Shown: positions 35,788-45,550 of the stretch, in pieces
Numbering within the stretch: the stretch's first letter is position 1
How the letters are laid out: every line of letters starts with the position of its first letter
Source: Flavobacterium sp. SLB02
Lineage (GTDB): Bacteria; Bacteroidota; Bacteroidia; Flavobacteriales; Flavobacteriaceae
Direction of reading: 5' to 3'
NCBI RefSeq assembly: GCF_009664855.1
Contig: NZ_CP045928.1
Location: forward strand, 3,877,195-3,941,194
Length of the DNA stretch: 64,000 bases
Program-made: the position numbers and the translations under genes
Notes under the pieces: model-generated
The model's input: the letters and a program-made list of their open reading frames with translations, nothing else
Databases searched by the model: none
Told to the model about the DNA's origin: nothing

Positions 35788-37854
35788 CTATTTAAAATTC
35801 CCAATTCCTTCTTTGAGCCAATGCAAATATTCATCAGCATTTACATAACTAATAGTTGGCTTTGAAGTGTTTAAATTCTTGCCTTCTAAATCAGTGATAA
35901 TGTATAATGGCTGTGTATTGGTTTTATATTTTGAGATCATAAAATCAGTCCATTTATCACCAACAGTAATGATTTTATCTCCGGATGTTGTTACAAATTG
36001 TTCTTCTTTTGGCAACTCGCGTTTATCATCTACATAAAGGGAGATCAAAACAACATCATTTTTAAGAATAGGTAAAATAGTTGGCTCAGACCAAACATTG
36101 TTTTCCATTTTTCTACAATTCACACAAGCATAGCCGGTGAAATCAAGCATAATTGGTTTGTTGATTGATTTTGCATAAGCCAGTCCATCTTCATAATCAT
36201 GGAAAACCATAATGCCATGCGGTCCTAATTCAGCCCCATCAGGCAATCCTTTTATAGACTCGGCAGTTCCGCCTGAATTACCAGAACCTCCTACTCCAAA
36301 CGGACTTTCGCTATATTGCGGTGGTGGTGGGAAAGCGCTGATCAATTTTAATGGTGCTCCCCAAAGACCCGGAATTAAATATACTGTAAATACTAATGTA
36401 AGTAATCCTAAATACAATCTTCCAACCGAAATATGTTGTAGGGGACTATCGTGAGGCAAAGTAATTTTTCCAAATAAATATAAAGTCAAGGCTGCAAAAA
36501 TGGCAATCCAGATTGCGATAAAAACTTCCCTTTCTAATAAATGCAACTGCAAAACTAAATCGGCATTTGATAAAAATTTAAATGCTAAGGCCAATTCTAA
36601 GAATCCTAAAACTACTTTTACAGTATTGAGCCATCCGCCGGATTTTGGCAGAGAATTCAACCAACCCGGAAACATTGCAAACAACATAAAGGGTAAAGCC
36701 AATGCTAAAGAAAATCCTAACATTCCGATCACCGGAGCAATTCCTCCATTTGAAGCTGCTTCAACCAGTAATGTCCCTACAATTGGTCCTGTACAAGAAA
36801 ATGATACAATTGCCAAGGCCAAAGCCATAAACAATATTCCGATTATTCCACCTCTGTCTGCTTGCTGATCTACTTTATTTCCCCATGAATTTGGCAGCAT
36901 AATTTCGAAAGCTCCCAAAAACGAAGTAGCAAAAATGATCAATATAATAAAGAAGATTAAGTTAAACCAAACATCAGTAGATAAAGCATTTAATGCATCT
37001 GCACCAAATATTTTAGTTACAATTAATCCTAAAATAACATAAATAGCAATAATGGAAAGTCCGTAAAAAATAGCGTTTCTGATTCCCTTTGCCCTGCTTT
37101 TACTTTGTTTGGTAAAAAAACTTACCGTCATTGGAATCATTGGGAAAACACAAGGTGTGAGCAAGGCTGCAAATCCTGATATAAAAGCAATAAAAAAGAT
37201 AGACCATAAACTTCTTGCCGGAGCTGGCCCGGGAACATCTTCTTTGGCAGAAGAAGCATCATCAACAGCCACTTTAGCAGTTTCGGTTTTCTGCGGTTCA
37301 ATTGTTGGTTTTACTGTATCAACAGCTAGACCTTCTACTTTAGTTTCATCTTTTTTTACTTCTGCCACACTGGCAACTGCATCCATTTTAAATGTTGATG
37401 GAATTGCAATGGAGAATTTTTTATTGGAATTGATACAAACTTCTTTACAAACCTGAAAATCAAACTCAACATCAACGGTTTTTAAATTCGGATTTATGAT
37501 GGTGATTTCCTGTTCGATATGTGCCTTACCTTCAAAGAAAGTTTCGTTTACGCCAAAAACATCATTAAATGCTGTTCTTGTTTTACCTTCTTTAGCCTTG
37601 CCAACTAAAGTATAGTTCCCTTTTTGATTTTTAAATGCAATCTCCAGCGCAAGAGGCCCACCCTCCGGCGTGAATTGCGAATACATATGCCAGTCTTTTT
37701 CAATTGTTCCATCAAAAATTAAAACGGCGTTATTTCCTGATTTTTTTTCAATTTTAGAAGTCCATTTTACCGGTTCCAGGATTTGCGCATTTCCTTTTGC
37801 AAAAGCAAAAAACAGGAAAAATATGATGATTTTATTCCAAACACTTTTCGACAT
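35788..37854 (-). CDS. dsbD: Thiol:disulphide interchange protein DsbD
   Basis: The ATG at 37854 gives MSKSVWNKIIIFFLFFAFAKGNAQ, a signal peptide, and 688 residues; ten residues upstream add nothing. DsbD passes electrons from cytoplasmic thioredoxin across the inner membrane to periplasmic proteins. An N-terminal periplasmic domain carries a pair of cysteines (QVCKEVCINSN). The eight-helix central domain has LLTPCVFPMIPMT and FSCTGPIVGTLL with the two membrane cysteines. The C-terminal thioredoxin domain has GYACVNCRKME. It lies 19 bp downstream of tilS and is probably cotranscribed. Confidence 0.93.
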   Translation of the reverse strand: MSKSVWNKIIIFFLFFAFAKGNAQILEPVKWTSKIEKKSGNNAVLIFDGTIEKDWHMYSQFTPEGGPLALEIAFKNQKGNYTLVGKAKEGKTRTAFNDVFGVNETFFEGKAHIEQEITIINPNLKTVDVEFDFQVCKEVCINSNKKFSIAIPSTFKMDAVASVAEVKKDETKVEGLAVDTVKPTIEPQKTETAKVAVDDASSAKEDVPGPAPARSLWSIFFIAFISGFAALLTPCVFPMIPMTVSFFTKQSKSRAKGIRNAIFYGLSIIAIYVILGLIVTKIFGADALNALSTDVWFNLIFFIILIIFATSFLGAFEIMLPNSWGNKVDQQADRGGIIGILFMALALAIVSFSCTGPIVGTLLVEAASNGGIAPVIGMLGFSLALALPFMLFAMFPGWLNSLPKSGGWLNTVKVVLGFLELALAFKFLSNADLVLQLHLLEREVFIAIWIAIFAALTLYLFGKITLPHDSPLQHISVGRLYLGLLTLVFTVYLIPGLWGAPLKLISAFPPPPQYSESPFGVGGSGNSGGTAESIKGLPDGAELGPHGIMVFHDYEDGLAYAKSINKPIMLDFTGYACVNCRKMENNVWSEPTILPILKNDVVLISLYVDDKRELPKEEQFVTTSGDKIITVGDKWTDFMISKYKTNTQPLYIITDLEGKNLNTSKPTISYVNADEYLHWLKEGIGNFK

Positions 37855-37873
37855 TATCGTTTGATGGTATTGA

Positions 37874-39193
37874 TTAAAGTTCATTATCTAATTCTATTTT
37901 AAGTATTTTATTTGTGGCATTTTCAATTTTAAAACGTTCATCCTGTCTGATTCCAACAACCCATACAATCTGATTATCTGAAGACAAAATCCACGTTTTT
38001 TCTTTTTCGATCAGCGATAATTTCTCATCTTTAAAAAGCTTACTTACTTTTTTCGACTTTCCGTTCATCCCAAAAGGTTGAAAAATATCTCCCTGATTCC
38101 ATTTACGTAAAACAAGAGGAAACTGGATTTTTTCAGCGTCCACAAAGATAGCTTTATTTGAATCTATTGTTATGTGACTAACGTTACAAAGCTTTAATTT
38201 TAAGGGAAAATTAACTTCTTTATCGTTTGCAAAAATTTCAAATTCTTCCTTTTCTGACATTTCAGAAATAGGTGATAAAATCAACGTATCTCTGTTTTTT
38301 AGTAAGCGAAATTCTGCCGAAAGCACTTGTTTTCCGGATTGCCCATCAACCAAATCATAAATATCATTCCAGGCCAAAAAACCAAATTCGTTCAGCCACT
38401 GGTATAAATACGATTTATAATTGGGTAATTTTTTAAGCTGATTTAGATCAAAATGAATATCGTCACCCTGCTCTTTGGCAATTTGCTGATAAATCATAAT
38501 CGAAGCATCTTCAACCATTTCCTGCGACTGCTGCAAATAGGATTGTGTTTTCTGAAAAGCATTCAAAAAATTAGGGTTGATTTCCTTCAGTATCGGCACC
38601 AAATCGTGGCGAATCTTATTTCGAAGATATTTATTTGATGCATTACTACTGTCTTCCCGCCATTCTATATTATTATCTTCAGCATATTTCAGGATCTCTT
38701 CTCTGGAAAAAGGCAAAAGGGGACGAATAATACGATCGTTTTGTTCGGGAATTCCGGTTAAGCCTTCTAATCCTGTGCCGCGGGTAAGATTAATAATAAA
38801 GGTTTCCAGATTATCATCGGCATGATGTGCCGTTAAGATATAATCGAAATTCTCTTTTTCTAAAAGTTCATAGAACCAACTGTAACGCAATTCACGTGCT
38901 GCAACTTGTGTCGACAATTTATAATCTTTAGCAAAAGCCTCGGTATCAAACTGTGTGGTATAAATAGGAATATTGTTCTGATCACAATAGGCCTGAATAA
39001 AACTCTGATCGCCAAAACTTTCTAATCCGCGAAGCTGAAAATTGCAATGTAAAACCGCAATTTCATACGGCAATTGCTTGAGTAAATACAATAAAACCAT
39101 ACTATCCAATCCTCCGCTAACGGCAAGAAAAAGTTTTTTATCTCCCAGAAATGGAAATCTTGAAATGATATGATTTTGAAATTTTGAAAACAT
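37874..39193 (-). CDS. tilS: tRNA(Ile)-lysidine synthetase
   Basis: A 439-residue PP-loop ATPase that converts C34 of the CAU-anticodon tRNA-Ile to lysidine, so that it reads AUA; it is essential in most bacteria. The PP-loop is SGGLDSM at residues 26-32. LTAHHADDNLETFIINLTRG near 120 and REDSSNASNKYLRNKIRHDL near 182 are further family motifs, and the C-terminal TilS domain ends with GIRQDERFKI. pabB lies upstream; dsbD downstream. Confidence 0.95.
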   Translation of the reverse strand: MFSKFQNHIISRFPFLGDKKLFLAVSGGLDSMVLLYLLKQLPYEIAVLHCNFQLRGLESFGDQSFIQAYCDQNNIPIYTTQFDTEAFAKDYKLSTQVAARELRYSWFYELLEKENFDYILTAHHADDNLETFIINLTRGTGLEGLTGIPEQNDRIIRPLLPFSREEILKYAEDNNIEWREDSSNASNKYLRNKIRHDLVPILKEINPNFLNAFQKTQSYLQQSQEMVEDASIMIYQQIAKEQGDDIHFDLNQLKKLPNYKSYLYQWLNEFGFLAWNDIYDLVDGQSGKQVLSAEFRLLKNRDTLILSPISEMSEKEEFEIFANDKEVNFPLKLKLCNVSHITIDSNKAIFVDAEKIQFPLVLRKWNQGDIFQPFGMNGKSKKVSKLFKDEKLSLIEKEKTWILSSDNQIVWVVGIRQDERFKIENATNKILKIELDNEL

Positions 39194-39244
39194 TCGATAA
39201 ATGTAAAAAATTAAATTCGATCTATTTTTAAATGAATTGTTAAG

Positions 39245-39465
39245 CGTATGTTTTTTGCCACGAATTGCATGAATTAGTACGAATTATTTCTTTTCTGCCA
39301 CACATCAAAAAGATTAGCACAGATTCTCTATATGGACTCAAGCAGATTTAAAAAGATTTAATAGCAGATTAATTTTACAAAAATCTAAATTAAACCTGTT
39401 TTGATCTGCTCCCAATAGTTATGGACTGCATGAAAAAAAATCATTTTAATCCTTTAATCTCTGGC
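39245..39465. repeat. Degenerate intergenic repeat (GCCACAGATT type)
   Basis: TTTTTTGCCACGAATTGCAT, TGCCACACATCAAAAAGATT and AAAAAGATTTAATAGCAG recur here in fragments, as at 6841 and 49170. It looks like several worn copies in mixed order. No gene is seen. Confidence 0.5.
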
Positions 39466-39471
39466 TAACTT

Positions 39472-40794
39472 TTACTTCAAAACTTCGTGCATCGCTTTCG
39501 CCTTCAACAAACATTCTTCGTATTCGTTTTCCGGAATTGATTGTGCTGTAATGGCACTTCCCACAGAAAATGAAACGTATTTATTTTCCTGGTTGTACAA
39601 AATACTTCTAATTACAACATTAAAATCAAAATCGCCTTCAGGGGTAAAATACCCTATCGATCCGCTATACAAACCTCGTTTGGTTTCTTCGAGATTTTCA
39701 ATAATATTCATAACCGAAATCTTTGGAGCGCCCGTCATACTTCCCATTGGAAAAGTAGTTCTTAAAACATCTATTGGCGAATATTGAGGATCTAGTTTTG
39801 AAGTTATCGTGGAAATCATTTGATGCACTTGCAAAAACGAATAGATTTTACAAAGTTCTACCACCTCAACGGAGCCTCTTTGAGCTGTGTGTGATAGATC
39901 ATTGCGCACTAAATCTGTAATCATGATATTCTCGGCACGCTCTTTTGAGTCTGACTCCAGAAACTGTTTTGATCTTTCGTCTTGGACAGGATCTGTAAAT
40001 CGTTTCGAGGTTCCTTTTATGGGTTGGGAAATCAAGGTATCTCCTACTCGTTTTAAATATCTTTCAGGCGAGGCAGAAAGTAAAAATTGTTTGTAATTTT
40101 TAAAGAAAACCGAAAATGGCGCCTGTGATATTTTATTTAGTTTCTGAAATTTTTCAAGCGGATTTATAATCGCGTTTTCAGCATAAAATTCCATACAAAA
40201 ATTCGCTTCGTACATATCTCCCTTATGAATATGGTCGAGCATTTTTGTTACTTTTTCGACATAAGATTCTTTTGAAATTCTTTGTTTCACTTCACCGCCC
40301 GTTTCAACTCCGCTTAGGGTGATAAAAGAATCATTTTGAGTTTGAACAATTTCTTGAAAATCATCTTCAAGCTCATCATCACAAAGTAATAAATATTGAA
40401 TTTCAAGCTGATTTCCTTTCAATAAAAAAATCTTTTTGGGTTGAAAGAAAAACAGATCCGGAAAATTTAAACCATCAAAATTGGAAGATTTTAACTCTTC
40501 AAGATCATTCTTTAAATCATAGGTAAGATAACCAAAAAGCCAGTCTTTGGTCGTTTGCTGATATTGTTTTAAATCGTCGAAAGCGTTATGAAAATCGGTT
40601 TTTAAAGACGTAAAAGCATCCACAGCCAACACGCAATCAAAACTGGAATATTCTTGCGGATAAGAATTGCTATCCAAAAAAACTACTTCGCGAAATTGTT
40701 GCGACCAGCTTAAAAGTTGTTGTTTAAAGTGCCCTGGATTTGAAATATGTTTATGAATGGAAACTCTCAAAAAAGTATAATTTTTAGATTTCAA
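39472..40794 (-). CDS. pabB: Aminodeoxychorismate synthase component I-like (PabB)
   Basis: This 440-residue chorismate-binding enzyme makes 4-amino-4-deoxychorismate for folate. The C-terminal half is the chorismate domain with SQPIKGTSKR (about residue 262). Its lysine, where anthranilate synthase has Ala, marks PabB and forms the covalent intermediate. GSMTGAPKISVMNIIE near 345 and VGSAITAQSIPENEYEECL near the end complete the site. The N-terminal part is poorly conserved. Neither pabA nor pabC is adjacent. Confidence 0.88.
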   Translation of the reverse strand: MKSKNYTFLRVSIHKHISNPGHFKQQLLSWSQQFREVVFLDSNSYPQEYSSFDCVLAVDAFTSLKTDFHNAFDDLKQYQQTTKDWLFGYLTYDLKNDLEELKSSNFDGLNFPDLFFFQPKKIFLLKGNQLEIQYLLLCDDELEDDFQEIVQTQNDSFITLSGVETGGEVKQRISKESYVEKVTKMLDHIHKGDMYEANFCMEFYAENAIINPLEKFQKLNKISQAPFSVFFKNYKQFLLSASPERYLKRVGDTLISQPIKGTSKRFTDPVQDERSKQFLESDSKERAENIMITDLVRNDLSHTAQRGSVEVVELCKIYSFLQVHQMISTITSKLDPQYSPIDVLRTTFPMGSMTGAPKISVMNIIENLEETKRGLYSGSIGYFTPEGDFDFNVVIRSILYNQENKYVSFSVGSAITAQSIPENEYEECLLKAKAMHEVLK

Positions 40795-40956
40795 AATTAC
40801 GACAAAAAAAATCCTTCGATAAAATAATACTCAAAAATTATTGGCACACTTTTTAGTACACCGAATTAAGACTTATTAACTAAACAGATTTTTAACATAA
40901 AATCAAAATTAATAATTCTAAAAAACATTATTTATTAATCAAATTTTAAAACCTTT

Positions 40957-41853
40957 ATGAAAACAATTGCAAAATTATCATTGACCTCTGTAGTAATCAT
41001 TGCATTACTATTTTCTTGTAAGAAAGCTGATAACTCTTCGTATGGAGAATCAGCCGATATGAGCGTTTCAGCAGATAGCACTGCTGTTTCATCGTCGGCA
41101 GCGGTAGTCGATAAAAACAGTAAGCAAAAATTTATTCGAACTGCCGATATTAAATTCAAGGTAAAGAATGTCGTCAAGTCTACCTATGCAATTGAAAACG
41201 CAACTCAAAAATTTGGAGGTTTTGTAACTTATACCAATTTACAAAGTAATATTCACGATCAGATTAAAACCAAAATCAGTCAGGATAGTACCCTTGAAAC
41301 CACCAAATACACGGTCGAGAATAACATTACGATTCGCGTTCCTAACACCCAGCTTGATACTGTTATAAAAACTATTGCCAAACAAATTGATTTTCTTGAC
41401 TTTAGAGTCATCAAAGCCGATGATGTGTCGTTGAAATTATTATCGAATCAGCTTTCGCAAAAAAGAAGCGCTTCAACCGAAAAAAGAGTTGAAAATGCAA
41501 TTGATGCTAAAGGCAAAAAACTAAATGATGTTATTGAAGCCGAAAATACCCTGGCCAACCAAAAAGAAGCTAGCGATAGCAGAATTATTGATAATTTATC
41601 TCTAAAAGATCAGGTTAATTTTAGCACTATTACTTTGCAGCTTTATCAAAATGAAACCATTAGACAAGAGACAATGGCAAGTGAGAAAAACAGCAATGCT
41701 TACAAGCCAAATTTAGGCCTGCAGATTCTTGATTCGCTTAAAAATGGCTGGTATATTCTCGAATCAGTTTTTGTTTTCTTAATTAATCTTTGGCCATTTA
41801 TTTTAATTGGTTTAGGCGGATTTTTTCTTTACAAAAAATACGCAAAGAAATAA
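40957..41853 (+). CDS. DUF4349 lipoprotein
   Basis: A 298-residue lipoprotein with lipobox LLFSCKK (Cys21), a Ser/Ala-rich linker, and the DUF4349 pattern RTADIKFKVKNVVKSTYAIE followed by IRVPNTQLDTVIKTIA. A coiled coil covers about residues 165-215. The C-terminal hydrophobic segment (WPFILIGLGGFFLYKKYAKK) suggests a second membrane anchor. Function is unknown; it probably spans the periplasm. Confidence 0.82.
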   Translation: MKTIAKLSLTSVVIIALLFSCKKADNSSYGESADMSVSADSTAVSSSAAVVDKNSKQKFIRTADIKFKVKNVVKSTYAIENATQKFGGFVTYTNLQSNIHDQIKTKISQDSTLETTKYTVENNITIRVPNTQLDTVIKTIAKQIDFLDFRVIKADDVSLKLLSNQLSQKRSASTEKRVENAIDAKGKKLNDVIEAENTLANQKEASDSRIIDNLSLKDQVNFSTITLQLYQNETIRQETMASEKNSNAYKPNLGLQILDSLKNGWYILESVFVFLINLWPFILIGLGGFFLYKKYAKK

Positions 41854-41894
41854 GAAAAGTGTTAATAAATTAGCGATTTGATAATGAAAAATTC

Positions 41895-41911
41895 GCTATA
41901 TTTGATATAGC
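41895..41911 (+). promoter_or_regulatory. Palindromic promoter box
   Basis: GCTATA and TATAGC flank TTTGA, so TATATTTG (-7 box, 41897-41904) is embedded in a perfect 6-bp inverted repeat. TTTG at 41877-41880 could be the -33 box with a short 16-bp spacer. A repressor site is plausible. The start codon of the next gene is 150 nt downstream. Confidence 0.45.
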
Positions 41912-42061
41912 ATTAAATTAAATACAATTTACAGTTATAATGATTATTGAATCCTCAATAAAATAACAATAAAAACAGATTTTCATTTTATTAGGGAATT
42001 CAGATTTAAGATGTTTATCAGCAATTAAATTATATATTTTAACCTTATTAAATCTAGTATT

Positions 42062-42436
42062 ATGAAAATCGCTACCATTATTGTCCGCGTTTTAATTGGT
42101 CTTTTGTTGCTTTTTGCTTCGATAAGTTATTTCTTTCATCTGGCACCTGAACCGGAAACAACAGGAAACTTTAAAGCTTTTAATGTTGGTTTAATCGCCT
42201 CAACCTATATTATGCCTTTAGCAAAGTCGATTGAATTGCTTTGCGGAATTGCTTTTGTAACGGGGCGTTATGTAACACTGGCCAATATTTTGATCTTACC
42301 CATTACGGTAAACATTTTGTTTATCAATTATTTTTTAGCCCCTGAGGGTTTACCAATTGCGGTTTTATTGTTCCTGGCTAACTTATTTTTGATCTACAGA
42401 TATTGGGATAATTATAAATCAGTTTTTACCAGATAA
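42062..42436 (+). CDS. DoxX-like membrane protein
   Basis: A 124-residue protein with four membrane segments (about residues 4-24, 42-62, 66-88, 96-118), matching the DoxX/DoxD-like SURF4 family. The start IIVRVLIGLLLLFASISYFF is typical. These small proteins are of unknown molecular function and appear with stress or quinone-related genes in other bacteria. Confidence 0.78.
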   Translation: MKIATIIVRVLIGLLLLFASISYFFHLAPEPETTGNFKAFNVGLIASTYIMPLAKSIELLCGIAFVTGRYVTLANILILPITVNILFINYFLAPEGLPIAVLLFLANLFLIYRYWDNYKSVFTR

Positions 42437-42459
42437 TCCAGTTTACTTTTAAAACAAAC

Positions 42460-42492
42460 AAACCCGATACTTTTTTGAGTACCGGGTTTCTT
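42460..42492. terminator. Bidirectional terminator
   Basis: AAACCCG at 42460-42466 pairs with CGGGTTT at 42483-42489 between the converging DoxX-like and lipocalin genes. The inner bases (AT/AC-GT) extend the stem. Confidence 0.75.
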
Positions 42493-42523
42493 ATTTAATA
42501 AAGACTCAACGTTATAATCTCTA

Positions 42524-43066
42524 TTAATTTGTCTTATTGTGTTCTGTCCAAACCAGATCAGTGACCTTATAACCAATTTCCTGAGCCTTGATAAGGTAAT
42601 CCGCTTTTATACTCTCTGGCATAGTGGTTTCTCGAGAGAGTATCCACATGTATTTTAAGTTTTCACCTGCAACAAGTGCGTACTTGTAATTTTCATCAAC
42701 AGCAATTACATTATATCCTGCATAAAAAGGACCAAAAAATGAGACCTTAAGCATACCAATATTGTCTTTTTTGACAAACTTGGCCTTTCCTATGCTTTCT
42801 TCCCATTTGTCTTTTTTGACATTATAGCCCTTATTATCTACTCTTATCGTTCCGTTATCGTTTAGAGAATATTCCGCCGTGACGTTGTTCAGATCTTTTT
42901 CATACTTAAAATCCAGCCTGGCTATTTCGTACCATTTTCCTAAATATTTCGATTTATCAAAATTAGTTACTGCTTTTGCCTTTTGCGGAATTGTTGCTCC
43001 ACAGGAATAAAGTGCAAGTGCTACTCCTGCCCCCAGGATAACCGGAGCTATATATCTATTTCTCAT
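42524..43066 (-). CDS. Bacterial lipocalin (Blc-like)
   Basis: A 180-residue outer-membrane lipoprotein. The lipobox LALYSC puts the lipidated cysteine at residue 22. KYLGKWYEIARLDFKYEKDL is the first lipocalin motif (GxW), and YKYALVAGENLKYMWILSRE holds the second and third structural motifs. Lipocalins of this sort bind fatty acids or lysophospholipids and are linked to envelope stress. Confidence 0.9.
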   Translation of the reverse strand: MRNRYIAPVILGAGVALALYSCGATIPQKAKAVTNFDKSKYLGKWYEIARLDFKYEKDLNNVTAEYSLNDNGTIRVDNKGYNVKKDKWEESIGKAKFVKKDNIGMLKVSFFGPFYAGYNVIAVDENYKYALVAGENLKYMWILSRETTMPESIKADYLIKAQEIGYKVTDLVWTEHNKTN

Positions 43067-43178
43067 AACATTATCTTTTAGACCTGTAAAGATAAGCCGA
43101 AATCAAAACAATTGTTTTACAGAATTATAATTGCTTTTTACATTTTTACAAACCTTTAAATAAATCTATCATAAAACA

Positions 43179-43209
43179 AAACCGCCAGTTCCCAAGAAGC
43201 TGGCGGTTT
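43179..43209 (-). terminator. Terminator of lpdA
   Basis: AAACCGCCAG at 43179-43188 pairs perfectly with CTGGCGGTTT at 43200-43209; read on the minus strand the stem is followed by TGTTTTATGA. Confidence 0.85.
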
Positions 43210-43228
43210 AAATATAATTTAACGCAGA

Positions 43229-44632
43229 TTATACGTGTAAAGCTCTATTATCTGTAGCGGCCAATGCTGCTTCTTTTACTGCTTCGGCAAAAGTTGGATG
43301 CGCATGGCTCATTCTTGAAATATCTTCAGCAGAAGCTTTGAACTCCATTGCTGTAACTGCCTCAGCAATTAAATCTGCTGTACGCGCTCCAATCATGTGA
43401 ACTCCCAAAACCTCATCTGTTTTAGCATCAGCGATGATTTTCACAAATCCGTCAAGATCTCCACTTGCTCTTGCACGACCTAATGCTTTGAAAGGAAAAC
43501 TTCCTACCTTGTATTCAGTTCCTGAAGCTTTAACCTGCTCTTCAGTTTGTCCAACTGCAGCAACTTCCGGCCAAGTGTATACTACACCAGGAATTAAGTT
43601 ATAATCGATATGTGGTTTTTGACCCGCTAAGATTTCAGCAACCATAGTTCCTTCTTCTTCTGCTTTATGTGCCAGCATTGCTCCACGAACAACATCGCCA
43701 ATTGCATAAATATTTGGAACATTAGTCTGTAAATGATCGTTTACTTCTACTTGTCCTCTATCTGAAATTTTTACTCCTGCTTTATCAGCGTTTAATCCGT
43801 CTGTGTAAGGACGACGACCAACAGAAACTAATGAATAATCTCCTTCAAGAGTGATTGTTTCTCCTTTTGCATTTTCAGCCTGAACAACAACCGCATCACC
43901 GTTTCTTTCCACTGATTTTACCTTGTGAGAAACATAGAATTTCATTCCTTGTTTTTTCAATACCTTAGTCAATTCTTTAGACAATGAACTATCCATTCCA
44001 GGAATGATTCTGTCCATGAACTCCACTACAGAAACCTGAGCCCCTAAACGAAGGTAAACTTGTCCTAGCTCGATTCCGATAACTCCACCACCAATGATTA
44101 CTAAATGTTTTGGAACTTCTTTTAAAGCCAAAGCCTCAGTGGAGGTGATAATTCTTTCTTTGTCGATTTTGATAAATGGCAAAGAAGATGGTTTTGAACC
44201 TGTAGCAATTACAGCGTATTTAGTCTCGATAGTTTCTGATGTTCCGTCAGCTTTAGCAACTGCAATGTGCGTTGCGTCTACAAAAGAACCTAAACCATTG
44301 AAAACAGTGATTTTATTTTTATCCATCAAGTAGTTGATTCCACCTACGGTTTGATCTACAACGGCTTGTTTACGCGCGATCATTTTCTCTAAATTGATTT
44401 TTACATCACCGGAAACTTCAATTCCGTGATCTGCAAAATGTGCAATTTCGGCATAATGATGAGAAGAAGATAATAATGCTTTTGAAGGAATACAACCTAC
44501 GTTAAGGCAGGTTCCCCCAAGAGAGTTATACTTTTCTACAATTGCTGTTTTGAAACCTAATTGTGCGCAACGAATTGCTGATACATATCCGCCAGGACCT
44601 GAACCTATAATGACTACGTCAAATGAACTCAT
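43229..44632 (-). CDS. lpdA: Dihydrolipoyl dehydrogenase
   Basis: A 467-residue flavoprotein, the E3 component of 2-oxoacid dehydrogenases and of the glycine cleavage system. GSGPGGYVSAIRCAQLG is the FAD motif; the redox pair Cys42 and Cys47 lies in GGTCLNVGCIPSKALL. IGGGVIGIELGQVYLRLGA is the NAD motif, and SHAHPTFAEAVKEAAL bears the C-terminal His that completes the active site of the partner subunit. No E1 or E2 genes are adjacent, so it may serve several complexes. Confidence 0.96.
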   Translation of the reverse strand: MSSFDVVIIGSGPGGYVSAIRCAQLGFKTAIVEKYNSLGGTCLNVGCIPSKALLSSSHHYAEIAHFADHGIEVSGDVKINLEKMIARKQAVVDQTVGGINYLMDKNKITVFNGLGSFVDATHIAVAKADGTSETIETKYAVIATGSKPSSLPFIKIDKERIITSTEALALKEVPKHLVIIGGGVIGIELGQVYLRLGAQVSVVEFMDRIIPGMDSSLSKELTKVLKKQGMKFYVSHKVKSVERNGDAVVVQAENAKGETITLEGDYSLVSVGRRPYTDGLNADKAGVKISDRGQVEVNDHLQTNVPNIYAIGDVVRGAMLAHKAEEEGTMVAEILAGQKPHIDYNLIPGVVYTWPEVAAVGQTEEQVKASGTEYKVGSFPFKALGRARASGDLDGFVKIIADAKTDEVLGVHMIGARTADLIAEAVTAMEFKASAEDISRMSHAHPTFAEAVKEAALAATDNRALHV

Positions 44633-44659
44633 AGTTTGTAAATTTTATTTTTAGCGATA

Positions 44660-44667
44660 CAAAATTA
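44660..44667 (-). promoter_or_regulatory. Putative -7 box for lpdA
   Basis: On the minus strand TAATTTTG matches TAnnTTTG, 28 nt before the lpdA start. TTTA about 17 bp upstream is a weak -33 candidate. Confidence 0.5.
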
Positions 44668-44901
44668 AGCAATAAAGTTTTGTTTAAAGTTTAAATCTCA
44701 ATGTTTTTTGCGTGAAATTTTGGGTTGAGAATTTGCCCGCAATGACGCCAAGATGCAAAAGTTTTTTTTGGATTGGACATTTTATCGTAAAGCTTACAAA
44801 GATCTGCAGAGGTTGGCAAAACTGAGTCTGGACTTTTTCTGCCAAAGTAAAGAACCCAAAGTAAAGCAAGATCAAACACGAAACAAAAACATTTGAGGCT
44901 T

Positions 44902-45360
44902 CTAAAACCCGATGATGGTAGAATTTTTTACCTCACTAATCATAAACATGCTTTGGGTACTTCCAATATGCTGTAAAGAGGTTAGTTTGGTGACCAGAAA
45001 TTCCCTGTATTCTTCCATGTCTTTTACTAAGACTTTCAAAATATAATCGTAATCACCACTCACGTGGTGACATTCTAAAACTTCATGGAGTTTGATGACT
45101 TCACTTTCGAATTTGGTTAGAAATTCTTTGGTGTGCTGAATGAGTTTTAGATGACAGAAAACCACAAATCCTTTATCTATTTTGGTTTTATCTACTAATG
45201 CTACATAATTTTTTATTATACCTTCCCGCTCTAACTTTTTAATTCTTTCATAAACAGCCGTAACCGATAGATTGAGTTTTAAGGACAATTCTTTAGTTGT
45301 CTTTTTACTATCGCTTTGCAGTAAGACCAGGAGTTTTTTATCGGTGGGGTCTAATATCAT
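44902..45360 (-). CDS. Lrp/AsnC-family regulator
   Basis: A 152-residue regulator. The N-terminal winged helix ILDPTDKKLLVLLQSDSKKT is followed by KELSLKLNLSVTAVYERIKK as recognition helix (about residues 22-42). The rest is the RAM (AsnC) ligand-binding domain with HVSGDYDYILKVLVKDME. It usually binds amino acids and forms octamers. It is divergent from a methionine-gamma-lyase-like gene, which it probably controls (inference). Confidence 0.92.
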   Translation of the reverse strand: MILDPTDKKLLVLLQSDSKKTTKELSLKLNLSVTAVYERIKKLEREGIIKNYVALVDKTKIDKGFVVFCHLKLIQHTKEFLTKFESEVIKLHEVLECHHVSGDYDYILKVLVKDMEEYREFLVTKLTSLQHIGSTQSMFMISEVKNSTIIGF

Positions 45361-45428
45361 AGTCTTTTTTTGCTTATCCTTTTTTTTGTGCAGGTGAAAG
45401 AAAATCTAATGAGTTATACTTTCCGAAT

Positions 45429-45436
45429 CAAATTTA
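45429..45436 (-). promoter_or_regulatory. Putative -7 box for lrp
   Basis: TAAATTTG on the minus strand, 69 nt before the lrp start, is an exact match to the consensus. Confidence 0.5.
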
Positions 45437-45550
45437 GATTAAAAATCTCTATAAATCTATATTTATAGTTTTAAAACCTAATTATAAGCTGTATAGTTGA
45501 TTATTTTTCACAATAAACGTTATTTTGAATAGAATTTATTTTGAAAATAA

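Noticed and set aside
36500..37456. Open frames antisense to dsbD
   Set aside because: They are shadows of the dsbD membrane region in the opposite frame, without independent signals.
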